Below the pieces are notes generated by a model. That model saw nothing but the letters and a program-made list of their open reading frames with translations, had not been told where the DNA came from and made no database searches. The position numbers were made by a program, and so were the translations under genes. Below, in pieces: positions 18,578 through 28,636 of a DNA stretch of 64,000 bases. The stretch covers positions 310,001-374,000 of the forward strand of contig OZ243107.1 of the NCBI GenBank assembly GCA_965212245.1. The letters are read 5' to 3'. Numbering within the stretch: position 1 is the first letter of the stretch; every line of letters begins with the position of its first letter. The stretch comes from CAKZNE01 sp040222435 (GTDB taxonomy: Bacteria; Bacteroidota; Bacteroidia; Flavobacteriales; Schleiferiaceae).

Positions 18578-19768
18578 ATGATCTCACAAAGGCAACTTTT
18601 TCTCAATCACCTGGCCCAAACCACCGATTTTCCGCTCAGTCTGGAGATCGAAAAGGCAGAAGGGCTATACCTGTATGCATCAGATGGGAAAAGATACCTG
18701 GATCTTATTTCGGGAATCTCAGTAAGCAATGTCGGGCATCGCCACCCCAGGGTAATTGAGGCTGTTAAAGATCAACTGGACAAATATTTACACTTGATGG
18801 TATATGGTGAATATATCCAGGCGCCACAGGTAAAACTGGCCCATAAACTTACCAGTTTGCTGGGTGATGGATTTGATTCCGTATACTTTGTAAATTCTGG
18901 TAGCGAAGCTACCGAAGGGGCACTCAAATTAGCCAGACGCTATACCGGAAGGCCTGAGGTAGTTTATATGCATAAAGCTTACCATGGCAGCACCAGCGGA
19001 GCCCTTTCTGTAATTGGAAGTGAAGATTTTAAACGGGCTTTCCGGCCATTAAGCCCAGGCAACCAGCAAATTGAATTCAATGAACCCGATCAACTACAGC
19101 TGATTACTACTAAAACAGCAGCAGTTATTGCAGAGCCGGTGCAGGGAGAGGCCGGTTATGTTCCTCCCGCTCATGATTACATACAAGCGCTGAGAAAGCG
19201 ATGCAATGAGGTAGGTGCTTTATTGATTTTTGACGAAGTACAAACCGGTTTTGGCCGTACCGGAAGTTTTTTCGCTTTTCAGGGAATGGGGGTTATACCC
19301 GATATCATTACGCTGGCCAAGGGAATGGGTGGAGGAATGCCCATAGGGGCTTTTGTGGCTTCCAAAAAGGTTATGGACAGCCTGAAAGAAAATCCGATAC
19401 TTGGACATATCACCACTTTTGGCGGACACCCTGCCAGCTGTGCGGCTTCATTAGCCACCATTCAAACCATTGAGGATGAAAAGCTGGCAGAGCAGGTTGA
19501 CCGGAAAAGCCGGCTTTTCAAAGATTATTTGACACATCCGGCCATTAAAGAAGTAAGAGGTAAAGGCTTAATGTTAGCTGTTCAATTGGACACCTTTGAA
19601 AACTTGCAAATGGTAATTGATCAATGCCTGAAAAAAGGATTGATCACGGATTGGTTCTTGTTTTGTGATAACGCCATGCGGATAAGCCCTCCGCTGATTA
19701 TAACTGAATCTGAAATTAAAGAGGCATGTTCTATTATTACAAAAGCTTTAGAAAAGGTGTACGGCTAA
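18578..19768 (+). CDS. class III PLP-dependent aminotransferase
   Basis: A 396-residue fold-type I aminotransferase of class III (acetylornithine, ornithine or 4-aminobutyrate type). Visible motifs are VNSGSEATEGALKLARRYTG (phosphate binding), IAEPVQGEAGYV, LIFDEVQTGFGRTG (cofactor aspartate) and TLAKGMGGGMP with the Schiff-base lysine K248. The length and full motif set argue for an active enzyme. No arginine biosynthesis genes are adjacent, so the amino donor is undecided. It is convergent with the response regulator gene (28-base gap, no terminator seen). Confidence 0.88.
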   Translation: MISQRQLFLNHLAQTTDFPLSLEIEKAEGLYLYASDGKRYLDLISGISVSNVGHRHPRVIEAVKDQLDKYLHLMVYGEYIQAPQVKLAHKLTSLLGDGFDSVYFVNSGSEATEGALKLARRYTGRPEVVYMHKAYHGSTSGALSVIGSEDFKRAFRPLSPGNQQIEFNEPDQLQLITTKTAAVIAEPVQGEAGYVPPAHDYIQALRKRCNEVGALLIFDEVQTGFGRTGSFFAFQGMGVIPDIITLAKGMGGGMPIGAFVASKKVMDSLKENPILGHITTFGGHPASCAASLATIQTIEDEKLAEQVDRKSRLFKDYLTHPAIKEVRGKGLMLAVQLDTFENLQMVIDQCLKKGLITDWFLFCDNAMRISPPLIITESEIKEACSIITKALEKVYG

Positions 19769-19795
19769 AAGGCTTGTAAAACCTGACGCACTCTC

Positions 19796-20167
19796 TCACT
19801 TAAACTCATCCTCCAAAATGCTTTTCCGGAGAGGCTTTTCCAAAAACGAACTTACAAAAGGGTTTTCTTCTGAACGTTGCAGATCAAGGGGATCTATAGA
19901 AGATGATACCATATAAACCCGCATTTTTTTCAGGAGGGATACCTCCTGATGTTCCAGAGCTTCAAGAAACTCAAAGCCGCTCATCAGTGGCATTTTTATA
20001 TCCAGCAGAATAACATCCGGTAGTGAATTACGATTTTCTTTAAGATAATCTATGGCCTCAGGACCAGATTGTTTTTTGATAACTTCGTTAGAACTACTGA
20101 TGTTTAAGATTACTTTTTCATTAACCAAAAGGTCAATGGGATTGTCATCGATCAGCAAGTACTTCAT
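19796..20167 (-). CDS. single-domain response regulator
   Basis: A 123-residue CheY-like receiver with no output domain. Acidic residues D7-D8, phosphoacceptor D56 (LLDIKMP), a switch serine in VYMVSSS and the conserved lysine in FLEKPL are all present. It overlaps the 3' end of the histidine kinase gene by 23 bases, so the two are co-expressed and almost certainly partners. With no output domain, it must act by protein contact or as part of a phosphorelay. Receivers with SSSIDPLD-type ends are frequent next to Bacteroidota hybrid-like kinases. Confidence 0.9.
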   Translation of the reverse strand: MKYLLIDDNPIDLLVNEKVILNISSSNEVIKKQSGPEAIDYLKENRNSLPDVILLDIKMPLMSGFEFLEALEHQEVSLLKKMRVYMVSSSIDPLDLQRSEENPFVSSFLEKPLRKSILEDEFK

Positions 20168-22907
20168 TGTTATTTTCAGCTTTAGGCAGTGGCAATTTAA
20201 CGATAAATTCGGTTCCTTTCCCCAGCTCAGAACTCACGCTAATCTCCCCTTTCAGCGCATCTACGGTTTCTTTTAGTATATAAAGACCTATACCCGAACC
20301 TTTTGCTCGGAGGTTGGCCGTAAAAAACATTGTGAATAATTTAGAAAGATGTTCCTCACGAATTCCCTGACCATTATCCTGGACCTTAATCACCACATAA
20401 TCATCTTCCCGGACCAGGGTAATAGATATATGTTGATCCCGCTTATCGGGATCATGATATTTAACCGCATTTGAAATAAGGTTGCTGATAATAATGCTCA
20501 ACCTTTGCTTATCCATCAGGAAATTTTCCAACTGAATATTTCGCTTAATACGGATGCTCTTATACCCTTCCATATGTGAATGGTCAAGGAGAATGCCATC
20601 AATCAATTCGTTTACATTCGCTTCTTCAAACTTCAGTTCTACACGACTGTTTCGGGAGTAATCCAGAATATTGTGAATAAAGCTATCCATGCGCTGCATG
20701 GATTCACGGATAAGATCATTGTATTGTTTAATCTCATCGAGATCCTCGGTCATGCCTATCAGCGTATTAATACCCATTACACTTGAAACGGGTGAACGGA
20801 GGTCATGTGAAACGCTGTACACAAACTTATCCAGCTCCTGGTTGGCTTTACGAAGATCCTCATTTTGCAGGAGGATCAGGTTCTCAGACTCTTTACTTTT
20901 AGAGGTGTTCTCCATAATAATGGTTACCCCAAAAACCTTTTGATGACGATTTACGGCCGGGGCAAAGGTAGTAGTGAACCATAACCTCCCAAATCTGGAG
21001 TGCATCAGTTCTTTCTCCACCCGCATTAGCTTACCGGACAGTGCCTCGTTAAAATAAAGCACAAACTCGTCTATAAACTCAGGCATTATCAGAGTACGGA
21101 AGTCCATGCCTTTGGTTATTTCCTCACCCTTAAAGTTTAATATGGACTTAAAAGCTATTCGGTTAAATGACTCTAACTGCATGGAAGCATTGAGCAACAT
21201 ATAACCATTGGGAGTAGAGTTCAACACGGCACGGTTCAGTTCTTCAACCTTTCGCAATCTGCGTTCAGCTACAATCTGGGTTATTTTTTCAGAAGTTACA
21301 TGAGCCACTTCCTCCAGTATCTCGAGATGAATATCTTTAAAAAAATTTTCGTGAGAGCTTTCGCAGTTAATCACGCCAATTACCTCGTTTCCTACCTTAA
21401 TAGGTACTACAATTTCAGAGCCTGCCGAAAAGTGTACTTCAAAATAACGTGGATCACTGGATGTATCATTTACAATGGCTGATTTACCTGTGGCGGCTAC
21501 ACTACCGGTAACCCCTTTACCGACTCTTATACTAAGGGGCGAATTAATTCTTTTATGCCCTACTCTTTTACTGCCATGAGCCGTTTTAATATGCAGCATA
21601 TCCTCTTTTTTCATCAGGATCATGGCATCTTCAAGATGCAGGTGCGCCAGTATCTCATCAGTTACCGCCCATAAAAGATCATTTATAGATGTAGTATTCA
21701 GTGCCCTTGATTTAAAATTACTGAGGGCTTGGTTTAACTGATTTTTGAGATATTTATTAGTGTCATTACGAACCAAGCAGCTAATTCCACTGAGCTTTCC
21801 TTTGGTGTGAATAGGATGAAGCTCAACGGTAATATGTGTAAAGCGTCCGTAAAAATTTTCAGCCAGTTCAAAGTATCGGGATTCACCGGTTTCCAGCACT
21901 GAGTTGTAGTTTGACATCCACAGTTCAAGATCCGTTTGACTTCTTTTATGATACAAGTCCAGGATATGATCACCCGGCTCAAAATCATAATCAAATGACT
22001 TTTTGAATATTTTAATAGCTGCATTATTGGCTATTACAAAACGTAAATCCGTATCTAATGACCAAAGATATAATGACAGGTTATCCACCAGGGAAGAAAG
22101 TCTGTCCCTGGAAAACCGTAACTCATTTTCAAGTTTTTTCTGATGACTTATATCTTCCAGAGATATTATAAGAAACTCTTCTTCTCCGGAATTCAGCATT
22201 TTACCTGATGCGCGTACATATACCCGCCCGTCAGGATCATTTGTTCTTAGAATACACTCACTTTGGCATCCCGCTTCGTATTTCAGTTTTTCCAAACACC
22301 CTTCTTCACACTCCATGATCAGGTCAGAAAAGGAAATGCCCAGCAGTTCGTTTTCAGTAAAGCCACTGAGATTTTTAAATGCCTCATTGATCCTTACTAC
22401 TTTGGCAGTTTCATCTAAGATAATGATGCTACTCTCCACGGTTTTAAAAATCACATCCATCAGGTTATTACCTGTTTTAATGTGTTGTTCCACAAAAATC
22501 TGATTGGAATAATCCTTTGCTTCCACCAAAAGTGCATTAACCCTTCCGTGCGTATAAATGGGCGAAATTGTGTATTTGAAATAAAGGCATTGTCCATTCA
22601 TACCTTCACATTTCAGTATACCAGACTCCTCAATTCCCTTAAGGGTACTGTTTAGCTTAGGTGTAAAGTTTAGCCGGGCCTCATTATTCAGAATATCCAA
22701 TAACTGATCTCCTTTTACCAGGTTTTTATCTGATAAACGCTCCCCAACATCCATCGCGTAGGGATTCGCATACAGAACCCGGAGGTTTGCATCTAAAACC
22801 ACAAAAATCTTTTCTACACTTTCAAGGATATCTTCCAGACCTGTCATTACATTACCAGCCTTAATAAGTTGCCTTAAGTCTTCAGAAAATACAGGATTAT
22901 TTACCAT
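20145..22907 (-). CDS. PAS/GAF multi-sensor histidine kinase, soluble
   Basis: About 920 residues with no membrane segment, so a cytosolic sensor. In order there are three or four PAS domains (to ~400, including AKVVRINEAFKNLSGFTENELLGIS), a GAF domain (~400-560, GKGVTGSVAATGKSAIVND), another PAS (~565-690), and a kinase core. The core has phosphorylated H701 in SVSHDLRSP, N-box IISNLISNAVKYHD, VQDNGQGI and GSGIGLYI. The start is set at ATG 22907. The frame extends to a TTG at 22931, but that lies inside a TATATTTG -7 box, so upstream codons are probably not transcribed. The response regulator gene follows, overlapping by 23 bases. The signal is unknown. Confidence 0.9.
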   Translation of the reverse strand: MVNNPVFSEDLRQLIKAGNVMTGLEDILESVEKIFVVLDANLRVLYANPYAMDVGERLSDKNLVKGDQLLDILNNEARLNFTPKLNSTLKGIEESGILKCEGMNGQCLYFKYTISPIYTHGRVNALLVEAKDYSNQIFVEQHIKTGNNLMDVIFKTVESSIIILDETAKVVRINEAFKNLSGFTENELLGISFSDLIMECEEGCLEKLKYEAGCQSECILRTNDPDGRVYVRASGKMLNSGEEEFLIISLEDISHQKKLENELRFSRDRLSSLVDNLSLYLWSLDTDLRFVIANNAAIKIFKKSFDYDFEPGDHILDLYHKRSQTDLELWMSNYNSVLETGESRYFELAENFYGRFTHITVELHPIHTKGKLSGISCLVRNDTNKYLKNQLNQALSNFKSRALNTTSINDLLWAVTDEILAHLHLEDAMILMKKEDMLHIKTAHGSKRVGHKRINSPLSIRVGKGVTGSVAATGKSAIVNDTSSDPRYFEVHFSAGSEIVVPIKVGNEVIGVINCESSHENFFKDIHLEILEEVAHVTSEKITQIVAERRLRKVEELNRAVLNSTPNGYMLLNASMQLESFNRIAFKSILNFKGEEITKGMDFRTLIMPEFIDEFVLYFNEALSGKLMRVEKELMHSRFGRLWFTTTFAPAVNRHQKVFGVTIIMENTSKSKESENLILLQNEDLRKANQELDKFVYSVSHDLRSPVSSVMGINTLIGMTEDLDEIKQYNDLIRESMQRMDSFIHNILDYSRNSRVELKFEEANVNELIDGILLDHSHMEGYKSIRIKRNIQLENFLMDKQRLSIIISNLISNAVKYHDPDKRDQHISITLVREDDYVVIKVQDNGQGIREEHLSKLFTMFFTANLRAKGSGIGLYILKETVDALKGEISVSSELGKGTEFIVKLPLPKAENNNEVLADR

Positions 22908-22928
22908 TGTGCTTATTCCAGAATAGCA

Positions 22929-22936
22929 CAAATATA
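22929..22936 (-). promoter_or_regulatory. -7 box for the histidine kinase gene
   Basis: Read on the minus strand this is TATATTTG, an exact TAnnTTTG match, ending 21 bases before ATG 22907. It helps to choose that start over the TTG at 22931. No clear TTTG is present 20 bases upstream. Confidence 0.4.
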
Positions 22937-22997
22937 AATTTTTTCTGAAAGAATTATACTACACCTCTAATTTTTAGGGTGTAACTCATAAACTTTA

Positions 22998-24407
22998 TCA
23001 ACTCACGGAGAAAATCTTTCCGGGGTTTAGAATTGCATTTGGATCAAATACCTGTTTAATTGATCGCTGCAAGGCAAGTTCAGCAGGTGAAAAAACAATG
23101 TCCATATAATCTTTTTGCACCCAGCCAATTCCGTGTTCTCCACTAATAGTTCCTCCCAACTTTTTAACTAAGCGGAAAATTTCACGAATACCGTTTGGAA
23201 GTTCATCTTTCCATGCCGTATCACTCATTTCTCCCTTTACAATATTTACATGGAGGTTTCCATCACCTGCATGTCCGTAACATACTGATTTAAAACCATA
23301 CTTACCACCAATTTCTTTAACGCCTTTTAAAAGCCTGGCTAATTCTGCGCGTGGTACAACGGTATCTTCTTCTTTATAAATACTATGTGATTTCACCGCC
23401 TCACCAACTCTTCTTCGCAGTTTCCAGAGGGCATCTTTATCATTCTGATTGTCCGCAAATAAAACTTCCCCGGCTCCATAAGCTCCAACTATGGTTGCTA
23501 TTTCTTCGCACTCACGCATCAATACTTCCTCATCATTGCCATCCACCTCTATCAACAGGTGAGCCTGTACATCATCTCCAATTGGCAACTGCACCTCATC
23601 TACATATTGAAGAGTCCAGTCAATGGCATCACGCTCCATAAACTCCATACCACTGGGAGTAATACCCTTCTGAAAAATAGCCGATACGGCTTCACAGGCT
23701 TTTTCGGCATCACCAAAAGGTATCAGCATCAGGAGATTATTTTTAGGATATGGAATGAGCCTGAATACTACTTTGGTAATAACACCCAGGGTACCCTCAC
23801 TACCCACCATCAGTTGGGTCAGGTTATAACCCGTGCTGTTCTTCAACACATTGGCTCCGGTCCATATAACCTCTCCATTAGCCAGTACTACCTCCAGGTT
23901 TAACACATACGCATTGGTTACACCGTATTTAACAGCTTTGGGACCTCCGGCATTCAGGGCCAGGTTACCCCCTAAAAAACTACTGCCCCAGCTGCTGGGG
24001 TCTGGCGGGTAAAACAAACCCTTTTCTTTACAAGCCATGTGAAATACCTGGTTAATAACTCCCGGCTCAGCCGTAGCCTGTAAATTACGTTCATCAATCT
24101 CCAGAATACGGTTCATTTTTTCCAAAGAAAGGTTAATTCCTCCTGCCACCGGCAAAGCCCCACCACTCAGTCCGGTGCGTGCCCCGCTAGGTGTTACCGC
24201 AATCTTGTTTTCGTTGCAATATTTCATAATCAGACTTACCTGCTCAGTGTTTTGGGGCTTAACTACGGCCTCTGGTAAAAAGCTGAAATCCTCGGTTTCA
24301 TCATGACTGTACTTTTTAAGCTCATCATCGGTATCGGCAAAATTTGCATCGCCCACAATGTTTCTCAGGTACGTTTTATGTTCTTCTGTAAGTCTGGTGT
24401 AGTTCAT
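22998..24407 (-). CDS. FAD-linked 2-hydroxyacid oxidase (GlcD/D-lactate dehydrogenase type)
   Basis: A 469-residue flavoprotein of the vanillyl-alcohol oxidase fold. The N-terminal PCMH FAD domain shows TPSGARTGLSGGALPVAGG and SSFLGGNLALNAGG; the C-terminal substrate domain shows YGHAGDGNLHVNIV and GEHGIGWVQKDY. Homologues oxidise glycolate, D-lactate or similar 2-hydroxyacids, passing electrons to the respiratory chain or a ferredoxin-like partner. No GlcE/GlcF genes are adjacent, so a stand-alone D-lactate dehydrogenase is the simpler reading. It is divergent from the DPP4 gene (52-base gap). Confidence 0.88.
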   Translation of the reverse strand: MNYTRLTEEHKTYLRNIVGDANFADTDDELKKYSHDETEDFSFLPEAVVKPQNTEQVSLIMKYCNENKIAVTPSGARTGLSGGALPVAGGINLSLEKMNRILEIDERNLQATAEPGVINQVFHMACKEKGLFYPPDPSSWGSSFLGGNLALNAGGPKAVKYGVTNAYVLNLEVVLANGEVIWTGANVLKNSTGYNLTQLMVGSEGTLGVITKVVFRLIPYPKNNLLMLIPFGDAEKACEAVSAIFQKGITPSGMEFMERDAIDWTLQYVDEVQLPIGDDVQAHLLIEVDGNDEEVLMRECEEIATIVGAYGAGEVLFADNQNDKDALWKLRRRVGEAVKSHSIYKEEDTVVPRAELARLLKGVKEIGGKYGFKSVCYGHAGDGNLHVNIVKGEMSDTAWKDELPNGIREIFRLVKKLGGTISGEHGIGWVQKDYMDIVFSPAELALQRSIKQVFDPNAILNPGKIFSVS

Positions 24408-24459
24408 CTGTTGTAAATGTTCTATTTTAGTCCGCCTTCAATTAACGTATGATATATAA

Positions 24460-26640
24460 ATGAAGAAATTAGTTCTTACACACGCTCTTTTATTCCTGTC
24501 AATAAGCCTTTTTTCACAGGCCAAAAAAGTAACCCTGGAAGACGTTTGGTTACGTTATAGCTTCTACGCCAAGGGTACTTCCGGTCTTATGTCTATGAAA
24601 GACGGCCTTCATTATACGGCCCTTACCAACTCTGACGGGGGACCTACCATTGAAAAATTCAGCTATAAAACCGGTGAATCTGTTGGGTTCATTATCTCCA
24701 CAAAGGTAATTAAGGAACAGACAGGGAAAAACATTGATTTTGATCAATATGAATTTAGCCCGGATGAGAGCAAAGTTCTGCTGGCCACGGAAACTGAATC
24801 CATTTATCGCCACTCTACCAAAAGTCACTATTACGTATATGACCTGGAGGATGCCCGGCTGGATTCTATATCCACTGAAGGTAAGCAGCAACTGGCTACC
24901 TTTTCTCCAACCCGAAACCAAGTGGCTTTTGTATATAAAAACCGCATGTACATCCAGGATTTTGACTCGGAGGGCACACAGCTCATTTCGTTTGGCAAAG
25001 GCCAGGATGACGCCTTTATAGCTGGTGCAGTGGACTGGGTGTATGAAGAAGAATTTAGTTTTGATAAAGGCTTTGAGTGGTCTCCGGATGGAAATCACCT
25101 GGCTTATTACCAGTTTGATGAAAGAGAAGTTCCCCTGTTCTCAATGGACATTTACGGTAAAGCGCTCTATCCTTCAGAATATGAGTTTAAATACCCCAAA
25201 GCCGGTGAACCCAATTCTAAGGTAAGCATTCACCTTTTTCACCTTAAAGATCAGCGCGATATCACAGTGGAAATACCGGACAACTACGAATACATTCCAC
25301 GTATCAAGTGGACCCAGGATGACAATGAGCTGGTGGTGTACACTATGAACCGCTTACAAAACCAACTTACACTCTGGAAGCTTAATGTTTCTGATGCTAA
25401 GTCTAAACTGCTGTACCAGGAGAATGCATCTTCTTACATCGAAATATCTGATGATCTGCGCTTTTTAAATGATGGATCATTTATCTGGTCTTCAGAAAGG
25501 GATGGGTATAAACACATTTACCACATTTCTGATGAAGGTGAAATCAAGACTCAATTAACGAAAGGTGATTGGCCGGTAACGGAGTTTTACGGCATAGACG
25601 AAGACTCAAAAACCCTTTACTACCAATCAGCTGAGGAGTCACCTTTAGAAAGAGCTGTGTATAGAATTGACCTCAATGGGAAAAACAAGAAAAAGCTTTC
25701 GGCCTTAGAGGGCTGGAACTCCGCAGAGTTTAGTAACGGCTTCAAATATTACATCAACTCCTACTCCTCTAAAGACGTACCTACTCTGGAAACGCTTCAC
25801 TCCAGTGATGGAAACCAGTTGAGAGTTATTCAGGACAATGCTGGTTTGAAATCTAAACTGAGAGGTTACGACCTTGCCTCTAAAGAGTTTTTCAAATTTA
25901 CCACTGAAGATAAAACAGAATTGAACGGATGGATCATGAAACCCTTTGACTTTGATCCTGCCAAAAAATATCCGGTACTCATGTTCGTATACGGAGGCCC
26001 CGGGGCTCAAACCGTGAAAAACCAATACGATGGTTTTAACCGTTTTTATTATGAAACCCTGGCTAATCAAGGGTATATCATAGTATCGGTAGACAATCGT
26101 GGAACGGGCGCCAGAGGCCGTGATTTCCGTACCAGTACTTACCAGGAACTGGGTAAATATGAGACCATGGACCAGATATCCGGTGCAAAATACCTGGCCA
26201 CACTGCCCTATGTGGATAAAGACCGTATTGGTATTTGGGGATGGAGTTATGGTGGCTATATGAGCAGCCTGTGCATAACCAAAGGTGCTGATCTATTTAA
26301 AATGGCTATTGCTGTAGCTCCTGTAACCAACTGGCGCTTTTACGATAGTATTTATACCGAGAGGTATATGCGTACTCCCCAGGATAACGCTAATGGTTAT
26401 GACGAAAACTCCCCCATTAACCATGTATCCAAATTAAAAGGGGCTTACCTGCTCATTCACGGTAGCGCGGATGATAATGTACACTTTCAGAATACCACCC
26501 GAATGATTTCTGCACTGGTTGATGCGAATAAGCAGTTTGACCTCTTTGTGTATCCCGATAAAAATCATGGAATAGCAGGCGGCAATACCCGCTTCCATTT
26601 GTACAAAAAGATGACCAATTTCATCAATGAAAACCTTTAG
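24460..26640 (+). CDS. dipeptidyl peptidase IV-like serine peptidase (S9B)
   Basis: A 726-residue prolyl oligopeptidase-family enzyme with a signal peptide (LVLTHALLFLSISLFSQA). The N-terminal beta-propeller (~40-480) carries the substrate-anchoring double glutamate region VYEEEFSF. The C-terminal alpha/beta hydrolase has nucleophile S596 in GWSYGGYMS, acidic residues D671-D672 in GSADDNVHF and H703 in YPDKNHGI. It removes X-Pro or X-Ala dipeptides from peptides in the periplasm. The peptide transporter gene follows 67 bases downstream, so peptide release and uptake are genetically linked here. Confidence 0.94.
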   Translation: MKKLVLTHALLFLSISLFSQAKKVTLEDVWLRYSFYAKGTSGLMSMKDGLHYTALTNSDGGPTIEKFSYKTGESVGFIISTKVIKEQTGKNIDFDQYEFSPDESKVLLATETESIYRHSTKSHYYVYDLEDARLDSISTEGKQQLATFSPTRNQVAFVYKNRMYIQDFDSEGTQLISFGKGQDDAFIAGAVDWVYEEEFSFDKGFEWSPDGNHLAYYQFDEREVPLFSMDIYGKALYPSEYEFKYPKAGEPNSKVSIHLFHLKDQRDITVEIPDNYEYIPRIKWTQDDNELVVYTMNRLQNQLTLWKLNVSDAKSKLLYQENASSYIEISDDLRFLNDGSFIWSSERDGYKHIYHISDEGEIKTQLTKGDWPVTEFYGIDEDSKTLYYQSAEESPLERAVYRIDLNGKNKKKLSALEGWNSAEFSNGFKYYINSYSSKDVPTLETLHSSDGNQLRVIQDNAGLKSKLRGYDLASKEFFKFTTEDKTELNGWIMKPFDFDPAKKYPVLMFVYGGPGAQTVKNQYDGFNRFYYETLANQGYIIVSVDNRGTGARGRDFRTSTYQELGKYETMDQISGAKYLATLPYVDKDRIGIWGWSYGGYMSSLCITKGADLFKMAIAVAPVTNWRFYDSIYTERYMRTPQDNANGYDENSPINHVSKLKGAYLLIHGSADDNVHFQNTTRMISALVDANKQFDLFVYPDKNHGIAGGNTRFHLYKKMTNFINENL

Positions 26641-26707
26641 TGCCGGATTTTTGATATTTTGGCGCGCTTAACGAAGAAATAACTGAAAAACTAAATAAAC
26701 CGAACAC

Positions 26708-28615
26708 ATGGCAAACGCTTTACAGCCAATTGAAAGAAAGGAGCTCTGGGGACATCCCGTAGGATTATATATCCTGTTTTTCACAGAGATGTGGGAACGT
26801 TTTTCATACTACGGTATGAGGGCTATCCTGGTTCTTTATATTACCAGTTCTGCAACCGGTCTGAACCCCGGCCTTGGGTGGGATTCCACTGAAGCTTTGG
26901 CACTCTATGGCTGGTATACCATGCTGGTTTATGTTATGTCTATTCCGGGAGGTATCCTCGCTGATAAATTTATCGGTCAAAAGAAAAGTGTATTGGTTGG
27001 TGGGCTCATATTGGTAGCCGGTCATGGAATATTAGCGGTAGAACAAATGTGGGCCTTCTATACCGGTCTGGCACTTATTGTATTGGGTGTAGGTGGTTTA
27101 AAGCCAAACATCTCAACTATGGTGGGTGGTTTATATCGCGAAGGCGACATACGCAGAGATAAAGGTTTTACCATCTTTTACATTGGTATCAACATAGGTG
27201 CAGCTGCAGCATCACTTGCAGTAGGTTATGTAGGCGAAAAAATAGGTTGGCATTATGGCTTTGGAATGGCAGGAATAGGTATGCTGTTAGGGCAAATTGT
27301 ATTCATGTGGGGTCAAAAGTTTCTGAAAGGAGTGGGTGAACCCCCTACCAAAGCAGAGGCTGGTGCTGAAGATGACGGACTTGGGCATTTATTCTCTAAA
27401 TTATTCCGTACCCGTACCCCTCTTATTGGGTTTCTGTTGGTGGAAGCCTACGCTCTTTATTTACTGGCTACCGGAACTATAGGGTATGGATTACTGGCCG
27501 TATTCCTCGGTGTGGTAGTAGGCTTAATGATGGTGATTTACACGGAACTTACCAAAATTGAGAAAGATCGTTTTGTGGTACTCCTGCTTTCATTCCTCCT
27601 GGTTATTGTTTTCTGGGGAGCTTTTGAGCAGGCGGGTGGTTTAATGAATATTTACACCAAGGAAAAGGTAAACCGCTTCGTAATGGGTTTTGAAATACCG
27701 GCTTCAGTATTCCAATCCGTAAACGCTATTTTCATTATTATATTCGGAGCTATTGTAGCTAATTTCTGGGCCTGGAGAAAAAGAAAAGGCAAGGAGTCAT
27801 CTTCGCTATTTAAAATGGCTATTGGTACTATCATAATGGGAATTGGCTTCTTATTTATGGCTAAAGCTTCATTAGAAGTGTTAAGCACTGGTGAGGCGGC
27901 TCTTATTTGGATTATTCTGGCGTATTTACTGCATACCATTGGTGAACTTTCCACTTCGCCAGTAGCGCTCTCCTTTATTACTAAAATTGCCCCGGCCAAG
28001 TATGTTTCTATTATGATGGGGGTTTATTTTGCCGCTACCGGTTTGGGTAATAAAGTGGCAGGTGCCATCGGAGAAGCTTCTCAAACGGAACCTATACATT
28101 CTGAGGTAAATACAAATTATGAAGGGGTAGGCGGCTTTGTGCCGGACTCTACTTTGGCAAAAGCAGGAAACTTTAATATCTCTGCACTGGCTTTTATCCA
28201 AAATGGCGAGGTAGTTATCTCTTCTTCAGATTCAGAAGGCGATATAGCCCAATTTGTAAATATTGATGAGGAAAACGCAAGGCGCCTTAAAGAAGCTTTG
28301 GCGGAAGAAGAATCCACACGTGATAACCCCCAGCACATCACCATCAATTATGAAAATGAAAAAGATTTTACAGCGCTGGAAGCAGATAAAAACACAACCG
28401 TAAACCTGGCTAATTACTCAGGTGAGATTGTACTTTTTGAAGCCAGTAATAAACGTGAGTTAAGGACTTTTATTTACATAACCGCCTTTACTGCAGCATT
28501 TGGTCTATTGCTCATCCTCTTCCTTAAAAAGTTGAAAAAGCTTACACATGGTGCAGAGGAAGCTGAACGTGATATGAGCGAAGATGAAGAGGAGGCTCAG
28601 ATAGATGCACATTAA
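26708..28615 (+). CDS. POT/PTR-family proton-coupled peptide transporter
   Basis: A 635-residue major facilitator of the POT family. The proton-coupling motif is FFTEMWERFSYYGMRAILVLY at the N-terminus (family ExxERFxYY), and the second signature appears around IFYIGINIGAAAAS. It is ~120 residues longer than simple POT proteins. The extra part lies between the last two membrane helices (about 455-580), is acidic, and should face the periplasm. The DPP4-like peptidase encoded just upstream would release di- and tripeptides for uptake. A strong terminator follows at 28637. Confidence 0.93.
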   Translation: MANALQPIERKELWGHPVGLYILFFTEMWERFSYYGMRAILVLYITSSATGLNPGLGWDSTEALALYGWYTMLVYVMSIPGGILADKFIGQKKSVLVGGLILVAGHGILAVEQMWAFYTGLALIVLGVGGLKPNISTMVGGLYREGDIRRDKGFTIFYIGINIGAAAASLAVGYVGEKIGWHYGFGMAGIGMLLGQIVFMWGQKFLKGVGEPPTKAEAGAEDDGLGHLFSKLFRTRTPLIGFLLVEAYALYLLATGTIGYGLLAVFLGVVVGLMMVIYTELTKIEKDRFVVLLLSFLLVIVFWGAFEQAGGLMNIYTKEKVNRFVMGFEIPASVFQSVNAIFIIIFGAIVANFWAWRKRKGKESSSLFKMAIGTIIMGIGFLFMAKASLEVLSTGEAALIWIILAYLLHTIGELSTSPVALSFITKIAPAKYVSIMMGVYFAATGLGNKVAGAIGEASQTEPIHSEVNTNYEGVGGFVPDSTLAKAGNFNISALAFIQNGEVVISSSDSEGDIAQFVNIDEENARRLKEALAEEESTRDNPQHITINYENEKDFTALEADKNTTVNLANYSGEIVLFEASNKRELRTFIYITAFTAAFGLLLILFLKKLKKLTHGAEEAERDMSEDEEEAQIDAH

Positions 28616-28636
28616 GACTGATCTTTAATTATACTG

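Noticed and set aside
24550..25098. 182-codon minus-strand frame
   Set aside because: Shadow of the DPP4 propeller region; no start context and no protein features.
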